This document shows positions 22,618-32,549 of a DNA stretch of 64,000 bases, one piece after another; the stretch's first letter is position 1, and each line of letters begins with the position of its first letter. Both the position numbers and the translations under genes were made by a program. The DNA is taken from the IMG/VR virus record IMGVR_UViG_3300042923_001201, positions 1 through 64,000 of that record; one strand, 5' to 3'. Under the pieces are notes generated by a model. It ran no database searches and had not been told where the DNA came from. It saw nothing but the letters and a program-made list of their open reading frames with translations. The stretch is from a virus.

Positions 22618-23621
22618 TAAGTTTGTTTGTATATTCTTATATCAGTAAAACCCAATATAATTTAACTGATATGTTAAAAGATGTTAGTTGGAGTGGAGAT
22701 ATTAACACCCTGCCCCGAAACATCGACGTACAGTTAATGAACAGTGTTGATAAACAAGGCGATAAGCGCGCAGTTCCTTTTGATGTTGGTGATATGGTAA
22801 TCTTAAAATATGATGATTCAGAAATATTTAGAGGATTCATATTTAAAAGGTCAATTGATGAAATCGGATCCGAATCTTTTACTGCATATGATGAACTTAT
22901 TTATGCAGTTAAGAATAGCACATCAACAATTGTTAAGAAAAAGACAGCATCTGCTGTAATTACAGAACAAATGAAGAAATTTGGTATTGAGATAGGTTCG
23001 ATTGAAAGCACCAAAATAGTAATACCAAAAAAAGTTTTTCAAGGTTCTTCAATAAACGAGATTTGGGAACAATGTCTTGAATATGAAAAATCTAAAACTG
23101 GTAAATCCTATCATATTTTTTCCTCTAAGGGAAAAGTGTATATGTGGTCAAGGGAAAAAGCTTCAAAGGCCACAATAAGTATTAACGATATAATTTCAGG
23201 AACCCAAGAAGTATCCATTGAGGATTTAAAAACTCAAGTACTTGTAACAAAAGGAAACATAGATCCAACTGCTGAGGATGCAAAAAGTAAAGATTTTGTT
23301 CCTTATAAGGAAGTACTTATAGTTGACAAAGAAGGTGTTCAAAGGTATGGACAACTTCAAACAGTTGAAGAAGCAGATGATAAAGACACTTTAGCTTCTA
23401 TGAAAAATAGAGGTAATACAATTTTAGGTTCATCGAACAAACCTGAAACAACATCTAATATAGACTTTATAGGAAATGTTAACTGTATTACTGGAAGAAT
23501 TATTGAAGTAACAGATCCTACAATAGGTTTGTCTGGTGTATATTACATTACTTCTGATAATCACACATTTTCAAACGGAGTTCACAAAATGTCACTTCAA
23601 ATATCAAAAAAATTAGAGTAG
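22614..23621 (+). CDS. Baseplate hub protein, XkdQ-like (335 aa)
   Basis: ATGA overlap with the LysM gene. Beta-rich N-terminus (VSWSGDINTLPRNIDVQL; G-D-M-V-I-L-K-Y; F-R-G-F-I-F-K-R) is the gp27/XkdQ-type hub fold; residues about 100-230 fit the second barrel domain. It forms the platform below the tube from which the spike hangs. Confidence 0.85.
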   Translation: MISLFVYSYISKTQYNLTDMLKDVSWSGDINTLPRNIDVQLMNSVDKQGDKRAVPFDVGDMVILKYDDSEIFRGFIFKRSIDEIGSESFTAYDELIYAVKNSTSTIVKKKTASAVITEQMKKFGIEIGSIESTKIVIPKKVFQGSSINEIWEQCLEYEKSKTGKSYHIFSSKGKVYMWSREKASKATISINDIISGTQEVSIEDLKTQVLVTKGNIDPTAEDAKSKDFVPYKEVLIVDKEGVQRYGQLQTVEEADDKDTLASMKNRGNTILGSSNKPETTSNIDFIGNVNCITGRIIEVTDPTIGLSGVYYITSDNHTFSNGVHKMSLQISKKLE

Positions 23622-23631
23622 GTGAAATAGA

Positions 23632-24006
23632 ATGCCTGAAGGTAATCCTTATACAAACCTCTTAAAGATGATGAAATTGCAAGGTTATAATAAAGACAGT
23701 GATATTTCTTTTGGAAAGGTAACTTCTATTTCGCCGCTCAAATTTAAGGTCAATGATTTTGAAATAGAGCCAGGCGATTATATCATTACTGAAAGCCTGA
23801 TTGAACATAAAAGGGAAGCAGAAATAAGCGTAAAAACAGTTACAGCTACAACTTCCCAAAATAGCAATCACACTCATACTTTAACTCCTTTTGAAATAAC
23901 TAAAGCAGAAATAACTGTTAAATCTCCTTTAAAGGTTGGAGACTTAGTTTTAATATTAATTGATGGCGATAACTTTTTTGTAATAGATCGGGTGGTGATT
24001 AAATAA
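23632..24006 (+). CDS. Baseplate protein, XkdR/DUF2577-like (124 aa)
   Basis: N-P-Y-x-x-L-L-K-M-M opening, then F-G-K-V-T-S-I-S-P-L-K-F-K and D-L-V-L-I-L-I-D-G-D-N-F-F-V-I-D-R-V, which are diagnostic of DUF2577. An H-T-H-T-L segment in the middle may bind metal. Part of the central spike/hub region; overlaps the next gene by one base. Confidence 0.85.
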   Translation: MPEGNPYTNLLKMMKLQGYNKDSDISFGKVTSISPLKFKVNDFEIEPGDYIITESLIEHKREAEISVKTVTATTSQNSNHTHTLTPFEITKAEITVKSPLKVGDLVLILIDGDNFFVIDRVVIK

Positions 24007-24434
24007 TGCTAAGACCTTTAGTTTTTACAGACGCTGAACTACAAGAGTTTGAAAAAATGAGTGCGGTAAAAGAAAATTTGCCCGGAAAAACATATAGAAT
24101 TGATTTTGATAGACAAATGATTTTCGCTGAATATGTAGATCAGGCTGATGCATTACGTCAAGCAATCATAAAAATTATTAAAACTCCTCGAGATAGACAT
24201 CTTATATATACTTCAGATTACGGTTGTGAAATTTACAATATTTTAGGACAAGGTTACTCAATTGAGTATTTAAACTTAGAAGTTCCACGTATGATAGATG
24301 AAGCTTTATCAATTGATGATAGAATAGTAGGAACTGATAACTATACTATTGAAAAACAAGGCGATAATCTTTATGTAACATTTAATGTAAATACAACTCT
24401 AAATGAAAATTTTACGGTAGGGGTGACAATATAG
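24006..24434 (+). CDS. Sheath initiator protein, XkdS/DUF2634-like (142 aa)
   Basis: Contains K-T-Y-R-I-D-F-D-R-Q-M-I, V-D-Q-A-D-A-L-R-Q-A-I-I-K-I-I-K-T-P-R and Y-T-S-D-Y-G-C-E-I, the gp25-like core shared by all contractile injection systems. It seeds sheath polymerisation on the baseplate. Confidence 0.92.
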   Translation: MLRPLVFTDAELQEFEKMSAVKENLPGKTYRIDFDRQMIFAEYVDQADALRQAIIKIIKTPRDRHLIYTSDYGCEIYNILGQGYSIEYLNLEVPRMIDEALSIDDRIVGTDNYTIEKQGDNLYVTFNVNTTLNENFTVGVTI

Positions 24435-24435
24435 A

Positions 24436-25470
24436 ATGTATGAAACTCAAACATATGAAGCGATTTTCCAACGAATGTTAAGTAAACTGTCTAATGACAT
24501 TGATAAGCGTGAAGGTTCTATAGCTTATGATGCTCTCGCTCCCAAAGCTGCAGAACTCGCTATTGCTTATATGGAACTTGATAATATACTTAAATTCGGG
24601 TATGTTGATACAACTTATGGCAAATTCCTAGACTCAAAAGTATTGGAAGTAGGTATCATAAGAGACCCAGAAAAAAAAGCAACAGGTACGCTAAAATTTA
24701 TGGGTGCAAGTGGAACGGTTATTCCTAAAGGAACCGAAGCATATACAGATAGCGGCGTTTCTTTTGTTACGACTGAACCAGGGACGATTGTTGGTGGCGA
24801 AGTTATTGTCAATATAGTTGCTGTTAATGCAGGAGTTATTGGTAATGTTGCTATGAACTCAATTATTAATACCGTTATTGAAGACGTTACTTGTACGAAT
24901 ATCGCGGCAACTGCTGGAGGAGAAGATATAGAGACAGATGAATCATTGCTTAAAAAATTCATTAAACAAGTTACAACTCCTAGTACAAGCGGTAATATTT
25001 ATGATTATTATGATTGGGCTCTAGAAGTAGTAGGTATTGGCGATGCCAGAGTAATTCCAATTTGGAATGGCAATGGAACGGTTAAAGTCGTAGTAATTGG
25101 TGATGATAAGAAAGCCGTTACACCATCGAAGGTAGTTGAAGTAAAAGATTATATTGAGACTAAACGACCTGTTGGCGTAAACCTTACAGTTGAATCAGCT
25201 GTAAATAAAAGCATTAATATTAACGTCAAGTTGTCATTAAATGGAAAAACACCTGCCGAAATTACACCGATTCTAACGGAAAAGGTCGAAGAATATTTTA
25301 GAGATGTTTCATTTATTGATTCTGAAATTAAAATTTCAAGAATAGGTTCTATCTTACTTGAAATTCCAGGTGTAGTCGATTACTCAAACCTAACTTTGAA
25401 CGCCTCTTCAGGCAATATCGTACTTGCTGATAATGAAGTAGCAACAATAGGAACGGTGACGATAACATGA
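24436..25470 (+). CDS. Baseplate J protein, XkdT-like (344 aa)
   Basis: N-terminal M-L-S-K-L-S-N-D-I-D-K-R-E-G-S-I-A-Y-D-A-L-A-P and the central A-G-G-E-D-I-E-T-D-E-S-L are the baseplate J (gp6/gpJ) signatures. It builds the wedge ring. Stop overlaps the next gene by four bases. Confidence 0.93.
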   Translation: MYETQTYEAIFQRMLSKLSNDIDKREGSIAYDALAPKAAELAIAYMELDNILKFGYVDTTYGKFLDSKVLEVGIIRDPEKKATGTLKFMGASGTVIPKGTEAYTDSGVSFVTTEPGTIVGGEVIVNIVAVNAGVIGNVAMNSIINTVIEDVTCTNIAATAGGEDIETDESLLKKFIKQVTTPSTSGNIYDYYDWALEVVGIGDARVIPIWNGNGTVKVVVIGDDKKAVTPSKVVEVKDYIETKRPVGVNLTVESAVNKSININVKLSLNGKTPAEITPILTEKVEEYFRDVSFIDSEIKISRIGSILLEIPGVVDYSNLTLNASSGNIVLADNEVATIGTVTIT

Positions 25471-26036
25471 AGTTAATCGGATCAGATTACGAACGAAAAT
25501 TAAATACTATTCTTATGGACTATCTCCCGAGGTATTATCAAGATTCAAAAGCTATGATGGAAATAATGAAAATCGACGCAGCAGAATTAGAATCGCTTAA
25601 TGCTGCTACATTAGACGTTTTTGATCAATTCTTTATAAACAAAGCAACTTGGGGTTTAGACAATTGGGAAAAGATACTGAATATCACACCCTCAGATAGA
25701 TCATACGCACAAAGGCGATCTGTTATAATTTCAAGGTTGCGTGGTACGGGTGTTGTTACTGCTGCATTGATAAAAAATGTAGCCGAATCATTCCTTAATG
25801 GTGAAGTTCAAGTTACTGAAGTTTTTTCAAATTATGAAATATTGGTTAAGTTCATTGGAACTCGCGGTATTCCTGATGATTTGGAAGGATTAAGGAAATC
25901 AATAAGAGATATAGTTCCCGCACACCTAGGAATACAGTTTATAATTACTTATTTGGCTTTTATTGAATTAGATAACCAAATATGGAGAGATATAGATTTA
26001 CTAACGTGGAGTGAATTAGAAACAAAATTCTTTTAA
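25467..26036 (+). CDS. Baseplate wedge protein, XkdU/YmfQ-like (189 aa)
   Basis: M-x-Y-L-P-R-Y-Y-x-D-S near residue 15, then W-G-L-D-N-W-E-K-I-L-N-I and Y-A-Q-R-R-S-V-I-I-S-R-L-R-G-T-G, all typical of the gp7/YmfQ wedge family. The C-terminus (W-R-D-I-D-L-L-T-W-S-E-L-E) would bind the fibre encoded next. Confidence 0.9.
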   Translation: MKLIGSDYERKLNTILMDYLPRYYQDSKAMMEIMKIDAAELESLNAATLDVFDQFFINKATWGLDNWEKILNITPSDRSYAQRRSVIISRLRGTGVVTAALIKNVAESFLNGEVQVTEVFSNYEILVKFIGTRGIPDDLEGLRKSIRDIVPAHLGIQFIITYLAFIELDNQIWRDIDLLTWSELETKFF

Positions 26037-26049
26037 CGGAGGAAAATAA

Positions 26050-29000
26050 ATGAGCACTAATAAAACGCCTAACCTTGGTCTTCACTCTTGGGTTGAAACA
26101 GACTATGTCAAACGCGCAGAGTTCAATGAGAACTTCGCAGGTATTGATTCAGCGTTTACGCAATTTAAAGTTAGTGGCAATGTTAGAGCAGCAACAACAG
26201 CTAATATTGGCTTGTCGGGAAATCAAACTATAGATGGCGTTGCAGTTACTATAGGAAATCGCGTACTTGTTAAAAACCAAACAACTGCATCACAAAACGG
26301 TATTTATATTGTAGGCGTTCCCGCTTGGACTAGAGCTGCAGATGCAAACTCATCCATGAAAATTGAGTCAGGTATTTCTGTTTATGTAGAAGAAGGTACT
26401 GTAAATGCAAAAAGTGAATGGACGCTTACTAATACTGGCACTATAATTATTGGTAGTACAGGTCTAACATTTGAGCGTACAGGTGGTATGGCTTCCTCTA
26501 CACTTCCTGGCCTTATTTCCGCCGGAGATCAAGCTAAACTAACAGGTATTGCTGCGGGGGCGGAAGTCAACCAAAATACCTTTACAACTGTTAGGGTTGC
26601 AGGACAAGCCGATGTAGTTGCAGATGCAAAAACAGATGTACTTACAGTCGCTGCTGGTAGTGGTATTGCTTTAACTACAGATGCAGCAACTGATACAGTT
26701 ACAATTGCTACCTCTATTCCTAATGCAAGTACGTCTACTTCAGGCCTAATGTCATCTGCAGATAAAACAGAATTTGACAAAATCAAACAAGGGATGATGA
26801 GAGTTGACCTCACACAAACACTAGGACCTGGTACATCAGTTATTACAACAGATAACAATGGCAGTGAGCTAGATGTAACAGTTAACGGGAGAACACTGGT
26901 TAACTTGCTGGGCGTGCTAGGTGGAGGGGAGAGCTTAAGTAATTGGATTAACTCGGGCACCGTAACACTAGATACAGCAAAGAAGCGGAGCGGGAATGCT
27001 GGATTTAAGTTTATATCATCGAATGGTGGATCTTATTTAACAAAGGATGTTAGTTTAACGCTTGATTCAGAAAAATCATACCTATTAGGAATGTGGGTAT
27101 ATGTAGAATCATTTACACAGGTAAGTGGAGGAGCTGTAAGTCTCACATTGCGAGATTACGGAGCATCTACAATCAGGTATGGTCCATCTACAAATGCTTC
27201 GCTAACTGGACAATGGCAATTCATCTATCAAAAAATTCCGAAGAATAATACTTTAGTAGGCTCGGGATTTAGGATAATGGTAGGGCTTGTAGGAACGAGT
27301 AATGCAGTAGTATATGGGGACGAAATTCGCCTTTATGAAGTTACAGCTGCTGAGTACGACGCAATTGGTACAACAATTTCCGGGGAAGCTATTGATCAGT
27401 ATTTCCCTTATGTAGACGGCAAACAGCACGTACAGGGCGTAGCTATTACAAAGCAGGGACGGAATCTGCTGCCGGGAACACCTGATTCTATTGCAAATAC
27501 CACTGAAACAAAAGTCAATGGTCCATATGATCTTACCATGACGGCGAGTGCAAACTGGAGGTGGAATAGTTTCTTTATAGACGTTATTCCTGGGGAAGTA
27601 TATACTCTGTCTCTTGTAGGCAATGGAAGCTCAATAGTCTACGAATCAAATTCCCAAAATCAGCAGTTGAATCCTATTCTACAAAATAGTTTGACTTCAC
27701 CAAGAACCTTTACCGTACCATCAACGATAAGGCGAATAATGGTTGTGCTAACAAACGCATCAGTAGGAACATTCAACTTTTCTAAATGGCAGCTTGAGCT
27801 TGGCAGCAGTGCTACACCGTTTACCCCAGCCGAACCGCAGTCCGTTATCCTGCCTGTAACTCTCGGCCAGATCGGAGATATAAAGGACAGTGTATATAGC
27901 TCAGGTACAGAGTGGATGTACGCGGAGCGAATTAAGAAGAATGTGGTACTAGATGGGGGAATGGCTTGGAGCTACAACTCAGATTACACAGGTGCAAAAA
28001 GTGTAAAGGTAGTAGTAGGAGCAACTTTAGGCCCACGGACGTCAAACTTTAGAGTGATTAAATACGATGGGTCACAGCTAAGAAATGAGATTGTTACCCA
28101 AGGTGATCGGGCTTGGTTTGAGACCGATCTGACAACCTTTACAATCTCAATTAATGACACTGATTCGGGTTGGGCTGAAACCATAAATCCTAACAACAAC
28201 GCTGTAAAGGCCCTCATGAACGGATGGAAAGCCACGGCAAACAACGGCACAACTTACACCTCGTGGACCTCTATCTTGACGGGAAGTGCGCCAGCAACAA
28301 ATACCGAGGCATGGGTAGCAGCTAATAAAGCGCCGGGCTGGACTGGATGGGCTACACTGGATTATGTGTTGGCTTCATCCGCCACACCTGTCGTACTTCC
28401 GAAGGCTGAAGGCAGCATTACACTACACCCGGGCGGCAATCAGGTCAGTGTGGATACGGGGGTTATTCAACGGGAGAAAGTCATCCCGTATAAAAGCCCA
28501 TCGAATTTTTACAATATCAACTCACCGGATTACCCTGAATCAGCGCTAACGAGAAGGACGGCTAAAATATTGACTGTCTGCAAAGGTGCTGATGCAGACA
28601 ATAAATGGACATTACAATTACAAAATGCAACTGCTATGAAGGCTTTTGTAACTGCGGCGGACTTTGACACGGAGGCTACGTATTATGTCACCTATATAGC
28701 TCTAGACAAATACGCCCTTACCGCTAATGCTATAGAGACAGCCGCATCCTGGCACACAGGTCTGAGCGGTGTGGTCTCTGATCTGGTGCAGACTGCGGCA
28801 GAGTTGCGGCAAGAGAATGACCGGCAGGACTTTGCAGATGATTATATCGAAGCTAAGATTGATAATTTAAAAGTTGATTTAACAAACGGAACACTGATTC
28901 CTACAACAATGCAAAAGTATAAACTCACAGAGGACACTGGTTTTGGTAAGACAGTGCCATCTACTGACTTTAACGCTATTTTAAGTCCTGGTGAATATAT

Positions 29001-30420
29001 TTTGTCGGGCTCCACAATGACAAACGGTCCTATAACTACACCTTCCGGTTATCTTAGAGTTAGAGCTATTGATGCAACAAATATCATTCAGGAGATAGTT
29101 TTAACACCAACGTTTGTATCGTGGGCAAGACGAATGAATGCCGGGACCTGGAATACTTGGACTAAATCATGGAATGAAAATAATGATGGTCCTGGTAGTG
29201 GGTTGAATGCAGACACGCTCGATGATCTTCACGCCGATTCAGTTGCAAATGGTAGTACTATTGTCGCGCGGGAAGCCAATGGCGGGATAAATGCAACAGT
29301 GGTTAAATATGGAAATGGAAGCACTGCAGTGGGAGCGTTAAACTACAGCGCTGGAGTTGTTACGTTGGAAGCACAATCTGCTAATACAAGCATATTAATT
29401 AAGCCAATGGGGTCAGGAACCATTACCCTTGGCAATGAATCGCAGAACACGCTTATTTTAAATCAATCTATGTTTGATTATCGTCTACCAACTGGGGGAA
29501 CAGGTGGATATGCAAGAGGTTTCTTATTCAAGAATGTAGATGGAAGCACCGGATATGGCGGCACGGGAATATACGGGCAGAGCGCGGCGGGAGTAGCTAC
29601 GATTGAGAACATGTATATGGCCCATGGAGCTAGTCCTTGGTCAAGTGGATTGGGAATATATATAAAACCTAACGGGACGACAGGAGTAGGAATCGTTTCT
29701 CCAGAAGAAAGACTACATGTCCACGGAAACGTACTGATAACCCATTCAACAGCTCCTCAATTAAAGATGCGGGAACAAGATCAAGCTGTTGACGAAAAGA
29801 ACTGGGCTTTCCTTGTAGACGCAAAAGGATTCAGAGTGAGAGTATTGAACGATGCTGAGACAGCATACAGTGAACCTCTCGTTATTCAACGTGGAACAGG
29901 AACTGCTGTAACAGGGATTACTGTTGGTGCACCTTTAACTGTGTCAAGTCTAATTACAAGTTCTACTGCAAAGGTAAATAATTTGCATGTAGACCAACTT
30001 GATGGAGCTCATGCAGATAGTGCTGCAACAGCAAGTACTATTCCTATCCGTGATGCAAATAAAAAAATTGCAGAAGTTGCATCAAACCGTGCAGTTGCCA
30101 AGGATGTTCAACTTACAACCACTTCAAATACTACTATAGCTACATTTACACCTACAACAAAGGCAATGTGCACTGTAAAAATATATTTAAGATGTGCAGC
30201 TGCACGAAATGTAACAATTGTAGTAAACTATGCAGATGGAGATGGTACCCCAGTTGCACAAACTCGAGTAGTATTACCATCTAGTGACATGGCAATAGGA
30301 TCATACGACTTTATTCCAGTAACACTACTTAGTAATGCTAATACTGCAATCAGTGTAGTTGCATCAACTACAACAGCAAGTAACGTATTTGTATCTGCTG
30401 TAATTACAGAGGAGGGCTAA
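26050..30420 (+). CDS. Large tail fibre (1456 aa)
   Basis: AACGGAGG ribosome site. N-terminus TPNLGLHSWVETDYVKRAEFNENF is the standard baseplate-attachment region of Gram-positive phage fibres. Next comes a beta domain (TIDGVAVTIGNRVLVKNQTT...NGIYIVG), then a glycine/threonine-rich shaft. Residues about 285-930 hold carbohydrate-binding-like jelly-roll domains (LSLTLDSEKSYLLGMWVY; FFIDVIPGEVYTLSLVGNG). The tail has a L-H-A-D-S repeat at about 1060 and 1316 and a C-terminal beta domain. Bases about 26890-28850 are richer in G+C than the flanks, suggesting a swapped receptor-binding cassette. Confidence 0.85.
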   Translation: MSTNKTPNLGLHSWVETDYVKRAEFNENFAGIDSAFTQFKVSGNVRAATTANIGLSGNQTIDGVAVTIGNRVLVKNQTTASQNGIYIVGVPAWTRAADANSSMKIESGISVYVEEGTVNAKSEWTLTNTGTIIIGSTGLTFERTGGMASSTLPGLISAGDQAKLTGIAAGAEVNQNTFTTVRVAGQADVVADAKTDVLTVAAGSGIALTTDAATDTVTIATSIPNASTSTSGLMSSADKTEFDKIKQGMMRVDLTQTLGPGTSVITTDNNGSELDVTVNGRTLVNLLGVLGGGESLSNWINSGTVTLDTAKKRSGNAGFKFISSNGGSYLTKDVSLTLDSEKSYLLGMWVYVESFTQVSGGAVSLTLRDYGASTIRYGPSTNASLTGQWQFIYQKIPKNNTLVGSGFRIMVGLVGTSNAVVYGDEIRLYEVTAAEYDAIGTTISGEAIDQYFPYVDGKQHVQGVAITKQGRNLLPGTPDSIANTTETKVNGPYDLTMTASANWRWNSFFIDVIPGEVYTLSLVGNGSSIVYESNSQNQQLNPILQNSLTSPRTFTVPSTIRRIMVVLTNASVGTFNFSKWQLELGSSATPFTPAEPQSVILPVTLGQIGDIKDSVYSSGTEWMYAERIKKNVVLDGGMAWSYNSDYTGAKSVKVVVGATLGPRTSNFRVIKYDGSQLRNEIVTQGDRAWFETDLTTFTISINDTDSGWAETINPNNNAVKALMNGWKATANNGTTYTSWTSILTGSAPATNTEAWVAANKAPGWTGWATLDYVLASSATPVVLPKAEGSITLHPGGNQVSVDTGVIQREKVIPYKSPSNFYNINSPDYPESALTRRTAKILTVCKGADADNKWTLQLQNATAMKAFVTAADFDTEATYYVTYIALDKYALTANAIETAASWHTGLSGVVSDLVQTAAELRQENDRQDFADDYIEAKIDNLKVDLTNGTLIPTTMQKYKLTEDTGFGKTVPSTDFNAILSPGEYILSGSTMTNGPITTPSGYLRVRAIDATNIIQEIVLTPTFVSWARRMNAGTWNTWTKSWNENNDGPGSGLNADTLDDLHADSVANGSTIVAREANGGINATVVKYGNGSTAVGALNYSAGVVTLEAQSANTSILIKPMGSGTITLGNESQNTLILNQSMFDYRLPTGGTGGYARGFLFKNVDGSTGYGGTGIYGQSAAGVATIENMYMAHGASPWSSGLGIYIKPNGTTGVGIVSPEERLHVHGNVLITHSTAPQLKMREQDQAVDEKNWAFLVDAKGFRVRVLNDAETAYSEPLVIQRGTGTAVTGITVGAPLTVSSLITSSTAKVNNLHVDQLDGAHADSAATASTIPIRDANKKIAEVASNRAVAKDVQLTTTSNTTIATFTPTTKAMCTVKIYLRCAAARNVTIVVNYADGDGTPVAQTRVVLPSSDMAIGSYDFIPVTLLSNANTAISVVASTTTASNVFVSAVITEEG

Positions 30421-30421
30421 A

Positions 30422-31357
30422 ATGAGTTTATATCTACCAGGAACTGCAGACCCAGCTGATGTATTGGCTGGGAAACGCTTTAGTTCAAAAAGTAAATACA
30501 ATGAACCAGGAACAATGGTAAATAATGGTGCAGGTGGAACAGTAACTCCATCTGCATCTGCTCAAACTAAACCTGCAGGTTACTATTCTTCAGCTATTAC
30601 TGTAGCTGCTGTACCAGTTCCAGCAGCTAACGTTCTTTCAGGAACTACAATTGCAGGGACAGCTGGTACAATGCCTGATAATCGCGGTGTGGCTAAGGAC
30701 GCTGTAGGAACGACGCTTTATGCTGATGGAAATCTATTTTTAAACACACCGGAAGGATACTACAATCCAACATCGTCTATCCGTTCTTATGAGGCTAATC
30801 TTGCTAATACGGCTAACTGGCGAGCTGATAGAGCTATTTTCGGGCGTGCCGGCACCCTACCTATTATTTCTGCGGCTGATGATGTAGCTCAAGGCGTGGC
30901 AATATGGCCAAACAGAGATTTAGCAGTCTATCCTAGAGAAGGGTACCGAAAGGGTGGTGCGGGAGCGGGAGAAATTAAGGTAACAAGTGCTCAGATGCAG
31001 TCCGTTGAGGGTAATTTAAGGTCACATAATATACGGAATGGTGTTAATATATTCGGTGTAGTTGGCTCAATGATTGAAGGAAAACGAACGGACTTTGGGT
31101 GGATTAGAGTTGATAACTACGGCGTCCAATCAGGATGGGTGGTTCTTGCTTGGAGACCAAGAATTATTGTTATATTAAAAGCAAATAATGAAAGTCCGTA
31201 TACTACAGCTGTTCTAATTGAAGATTATGGAGTAAACTTTTCAACATATTTTAATCCGCCCATATTGAATGCAATTGTAAGAGATGCGGGAAATGGTTTT
31301 GCCATCGCAGGAAATGCGATGGGGCCGGGGGACTACAGATACTTCGCGTCAGAATAA
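30422..31357 (+). CDS. Second tail fibre / receptor-binding protein (311 aa)
   Basis: One base after the fibre stop. N-terminus has the repeat found in Gram-positive phage tail proteins (DVLAGKRFSSKSKYNEPGTM, V-T-P-S-A-S-A-Q-T-K-P-A-G-Y-Y, A-G-T-A-G-T-M-P-D-N). A compact C-terminal beta domain ends Y-R-Y-F-A-S-E. Probably attaches to the fibre and recognises the receptor; no enzyme motif seen. Confidence 0.75.
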   Translation: MSLYLPGTADPADVLAGKRFSSKSKYNEPGTMVNNGAGGTVTPSASAQTKPAGYYSSAITVAAVPVPAANVLSGTTIAGTAGTMPDNRGVAKDAVGTTLYADGNLFLNTPEGYYNPTSSIRSYEANLANTANWRADRAIFGRAGTLPIISAADDVAQGVAIWPNRDLAVYPREGYRKGGAGAGEIKVTSAQMQSVEGNLRSHNIRNGVNIFGVVGSMIEGKRTDFGWIRVDNYGVQSGWVVLAWRPRIIVILKANNESPYTTAVLIEDYGVNFSTYFNPPILNAIVRDAGNGFAIAGNAMGPGDYRYFASE

Positions 31358-31378
31358 CACCACAGATTAAACATTTAT

Positions 31379-31410
31379 AGACCCTGGGCTATTTTATCTA
31401 GGGTCTTCCT
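31379..31410 (+). terminator. Hairpin, probable weak terminator
   Basis: Seven-pair AGACCCT/AGGGTCT (31379-31385 with 31400-31406), but followed only by TCCT, so termination may be partial. Separates fibre and lysis genes. Confidence 0.5.
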
Positions 31411-31426
31411 AAATAGGAGTGATACG

Positions 31427-31678
31427 ATGGAACAGGGCATAATGGACATGCTTTTCAATAGAGAGACAGTATTCTTCGCCTTATTCTTGTACTTATTTTA
31501 TACGCAACTACAAGAAAAGAAAGAGCAGAACACTTTCCTTTTAAAACAACAAGGGATATTAAGTGACCTCACAAACTCTTTTGAAAAGATGGCTCAGAAC
31601 CAAGAAAAACTAACTGAGCGCATTGAAAGAATAGAAATAACGCTTGATAAAAATGGGGAGGGTTCAAAAAATGAGTAA
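31427..31678 (+). CDS. BhlA/UviB-type holin-like protein (83 aa)
   Basis: AGGAGTGATACG before ATG. One N-terminal hydrophobic helix (TVFFALFLYLFYTQL) followed by a charged coiled coil (E-K-K-E-Q-N-T-F-L; R-I-E-R-I-E-I-T-L-D) is the BhlA pattern. It assists membrane lesion formation. Overlaps the next holin gene by 8 bases. Confidence 0.88.
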   Translation: MEQGIMDMLFNRETVFFALFLYLFYTQLQEKKEQNTFLLKQQGILSDLTNSFEKMAQNQEKLTERIERIEITLDKNGEGSKNE

Positions 31679-31862
31679 ATTTAAAAATTATGGTCTTTGG
31701 GTTGCCGTCGCTGCATTTATTGGTTTGATTCTTCAAGACGCAGGTGTGATTGTTACTCCTGAAAAGTTTCAAGGTTATGTTGATATTATCCTTAACATTC
31801 TTGTACTTGCAGGTATCATTAGCAATCCATCAGTAGGAAAAGGTTTTACAGATAAAAAGTAA
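31671..31862 (+). CDS. Holin, phiLC3-like (63 aa)
   Basis: ATG at 31671 chosen (GGGGAGGG upstream); the longer frame lies in the BhlA gene. Two hydrophobic helices (WVAVAAFIGLILQDAGV; YVDIILNILVLAGIISNP) and the C-terminal N-P-S-V-G-K-G-F-T-D match the phiLC3 holin family. It times release of the endolysin encoded downstream. Confidence 0.85.
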   Translation: MSKFKNYGLWVAVAAFIGLILQDAGVIVTPEKFQGYVDIILNILVLAGIISNPSVGKGFTDKK

Positions 31863-31916
31863 ATACAATGAGGCTGGAACTATAGTGGTTTCAGTCTCTC
31901 CTAAGGGGAGAAAACA

Positions 31917-32507
31917 ATGAGATACGATAAAAGAAACCGTGCAACTCTTGACGAACTTGCTCCTAATACCCGTGCAGCTGCACTTAAATGGTACGAATAC
32001 TGTGTAAAGAATAATGTTGAAATATTAATAACTGACGGTATACGAACCATTGAAGAACAGAAAGCAAATGTTGCCCGGGGCGCATCTAAAACAATGAAGT
32101 CTTATCACTTGGTCGGTCAAGCATTTGACTTTGTACCGCTAGACTCAAAAGGTAATCCTATGTGGGTTGTCGCAAAGTACTCTACAGATCCTTGGTTTGG
32201 TGCAGTTAAATATGCAATTGAACTAGGATTTGAGTGGGGTGGAGCGTGGAAATCGTTTATTGATGCGCCTCATATGCAGTTTAACTACAAAGGTTACGGC
32301 ACTGACAAAGTATTGGATAAAGCTCCAACTGAAACTAAATACGATTCGGGAGTGAAAGGTTATATGATCAAACAGGGTGACGCTGAACAAGTGATCAAGA
32401 TTCTTAGTGACTATTGGTTCCGCATGCAAGGTAATAAACCTGTCCAAGATTACACTCACTACCTTGCCAATGAGATCCGTAAGGCTGCAGGTATTGAAGT
32501 AAAATAA
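31917..32507 (+). CDS. Endolysin, M15 L-Ala-D-Glu peptidase (196 aa)
   Basis: Catalytic domain residues 1-125: T-D-G-I-R-T-I-E-E-Q, S-Y-H-L-V-G-Q-A-F-D-F (zinc His and Asp) and D-A-P-H-M-Q-F (third zinc ligand), as in CwlK and the A500/A118-type lysins. The last 50 residues (V-K-G-Y-M-I-K-Q-G-D-A-E-Q-V; D-Y-T-H-Y-L-A-N-E-I-R-K-A-A-G-I) are a small unassigned wall-binding domain. It cuts peptide stems of peptidoglycan after holin action. Confidence 0.92.
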   Translation: MRYDKRNRATLDELAPNTRAAALKWYEYCVKNNVEILITDGIRTIEEQKANVARGASKTMKSYHLVGQAFDFVPLDSKGNPMWVVAKYSTDPWFGAVKYAIELGFEWGGAWKSFIDAPHMQFNYKGYGTDKVLDKAPTETKYDSGVKGYMIKQGDAEQVIKILSDYWFRMQGNKPVQDYTHYLANEIRKAAGIEVK

Positions 32508-32515
32508 AAATAGAG

Positions 32516-32535
32516 AGGAGGGTTATCCCTCCTTT
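32516..32535 (+). terminator. Terminator-like hairpin after the endolysin
   Basis: GGAGGG-TTAT-CCCTCC (32517-32532) followed by TTTATA. The GGAGG arm could also pair with the next gene's ribosome site region, but AGGAGG at 32537 remains free. Confidence 0.6.
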
Positions 32536-32549
32536 ATAGGAGGATTATT

